Source: Actinomadura sp. CNU-125 (GTDB lineage Bacteria; Actinomycetota; Actinomycetes; Streptosporangiales; Streptosporangiaceae). From it: DNA of 64,000 nt. The DNA is taken from positions 1 through 64,000 of the forward strand of contig NZ_MKJY01000044.1 in NCBI RefSeq assembly GCF_001942465.1, in the 5' to 3' direction. The notes below the pieces were generated by a model, which ran no database searches, had not been told where the DNA came from, and was given only the letters and a program-made list of their open reading frames with translations. Below are positions 63,176 through 64,000 of this stretch, piece by piece; the stretch's first letter is position 1; every line of letters begins with the position of its first letter. Made by a program: the position numbers and the translations under genes.

Positions 63176-64000
63176 ATGCCGCACACGTTTCCGCTCGTCC
63201 TTCCCGACCATCTCGTGGACGACCATCGCATCGACCTGTCCGCGCCGTACTCGAACGGATGGGAAGTCGCCGCCCAAGACGTCGCGGCGGCTCCCTGCGG
63301 GGATTTCTATGCGCTGTACCTGGTGTATCGGTACACGTGGAACGTAGCCGAAGACGAACCCGATCCCGCCATAGCGAACTTCCGCTACCGGATCATCACG
63401 CGATACTCCCCGGACGGCGATCCGCTGGCCACCGCGCTGATCTGCCCCTCCCATCCCGGCGCCTGGAAATCGGCGGTGGCCGACGGAAACGAAATGACGC
63501 TGTGCGTACTGCCGGACGGTCTGCTTTCGGTGAACGCCCGGCCCGACTGCACCACGCTCATCGCACCCGACCTGAGCGCGGCGGTGGCCGCCTACCAAAC
63601 GGCGGGCCGTCGCGCTTTCGAGCCGTTCGTGCCGGGCGATCCGTTCGCCTCCTCGATCGACGCGACACCGTCGGGACGGCTGCTGTGCGTTACCGCCGAG
63701 TACGGGGTGCAGGGATACGGCAACACGCTGCCCAACATCGTCGGGGTCGCGGACGGCCCGCTGACTCCGCACCACAAGCCGTCCGTACGGGCGGTGGCCT
63801 CGTTCGATCCGGAGCCCGCCCGCCAGACCGAGGACGATCTGCGCTCCCACGTCCGGTTCGACGGGCGGCCGATCGGCCTGCACAACCGGCCGCGGCCGTC
63901 ACTGCGCGAGATCTTCGCGCCCAGGTCGTCCGGCAGCCGCTGGGACCTGCACGAACTCCTCCGGCCCGCAGCGCTGTCGGACGACCTGTTCGTAGTGCCG
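63176..64000 (+). CDS. unknown protein, cut by the right edge
   Basis: A plus-strand frame starts at ATG 63176 and stays open for 275 codons to the window edge. It begins MPHTFPLVLPDHLVDDHR, is rich in strands, and has repeated segments such as PDGDPLATALICPSHPGAW, VLPDGLLSVN, and TPSGRLLCVTAEYG that suggest a beta-propeller-like fold with D-G turns. No signal peptide. No family recognised. The competing long frames on the other strand show no domains. Confidence 0.6.
   Translation, partial: MPHTFPLVLPDHLVDDHRIDLSAPYSNGWEVAAQDVAAAPCGDFYALYLVYRYTWNVAEDEPDPAIANFRYRIITRYSPDGDPLATALICPSHPGAWKSAVADGNEMTLCVLPDGLLSVNARPDCTTLIAPDLSAAVAAYQTAGRRAFEPFVPGDPFASSIDATPSGRLLCVTAEYGVQGYGNTLPNIVGVADGPLTPHHKPSVRAVASFDPEPARQTEDDLRSHVRFDGRPIGLHNRPRPSLREIFAPRSSGSRWDLHELLRPAALSDDLFVVP

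Overview
The window is very GC-rich (roughly 70% or more) chromosomal DNA from a high-GC Gram-positive actinomycete. Scr1/DUF397 regulator sets, a DUF574-type methyltransferase, small actinomycete-style ATP-binding regulators, GTG/TTG/CTG starts and leaderless promoters all fit. The style is that of the Streptosporangiales, perhaps an Actinomadura-like genus, but that placement is inference. I see no rRNA, tRNA, CRISPR array, insertion sequence or prophage.

Layout, left to right. 1-5.3 kb: small membrane protein, acyl-CoA synthetase, and a tandem pair of large unknown proteins with three internal Cys/His repeats. 5.3-12.3 kb: secreted nuclease/phosphatase-like protein, a second divergent EF-Tu with a hairpin-rich leader, MFS pump, arginine deiminase (arcA), and an ABC-F protein behind an operator-flanked promoter. 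12.3-17 kb: ATP-binding regulator, PAS/GAF sensor kinase, and a TPP-riboswitch-controlled CytX permease followed by a rhodanese. 17-21.4 kb: lipid-anchored SSI-type protease inhibitor, methyltransferase, M28 peptidase, AraC regulator, TIGR03086 protein. 21.6-29.3 kb is a metal-resistance block: arsI, arsR, acr3, an arsC-arsN1 fusion, an Fpg/Nei glycosylase, then copZ, a His-rich envelope protein and copA. 29.3-33.1 kb: MarR/RidA/old yellow enzyme, VOC/TetR, and TenA. 33.1-38 kb: a structured intergenic region, an ECF sigma factor with a coupled membrane protein, a DGPF/ECF42 pair, and a leader peptide before a methyltransferase-GNAT fusion. 38-45 kb: flavin reductase, MFS, SDR, MBL, MarR, an MmpS-like pair, TetR. 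45-54 kb: GH3 glucosidase, hydrolase, secreted SurE, SUKH immunity genes, a PCMT-like enzyme, two DUF397 proteins with their HTH regulator, and small genes. 54-64 kb: argG, two Ser/Thr kinases, envelope proteins, SDR/MFS/TetR, a Tat-exported amidase, and a gene cut by the right edge.

Functional links. CytX and TenA are both thiamine-precursor salvage functions. ArsR, ArsI, Acr3 and ArsC-ArsN1 together should deal with arsenate, arsenite, methylated arsenicals and probably arsinothricin; the copper operon follows directly. Many divergent regulator/target pairs carry a clear dyad in the shared intergenic DNA.

Caution on sequence quality. At least fifteen otherwise intact genes, including argG, are broken by one or two frameshifts. 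Almost all are explained by loss of one base (occasionally two), often in a G or C run. This looks like base-call loss rather than real decay, so these genes are annotated full length and each break is stated.
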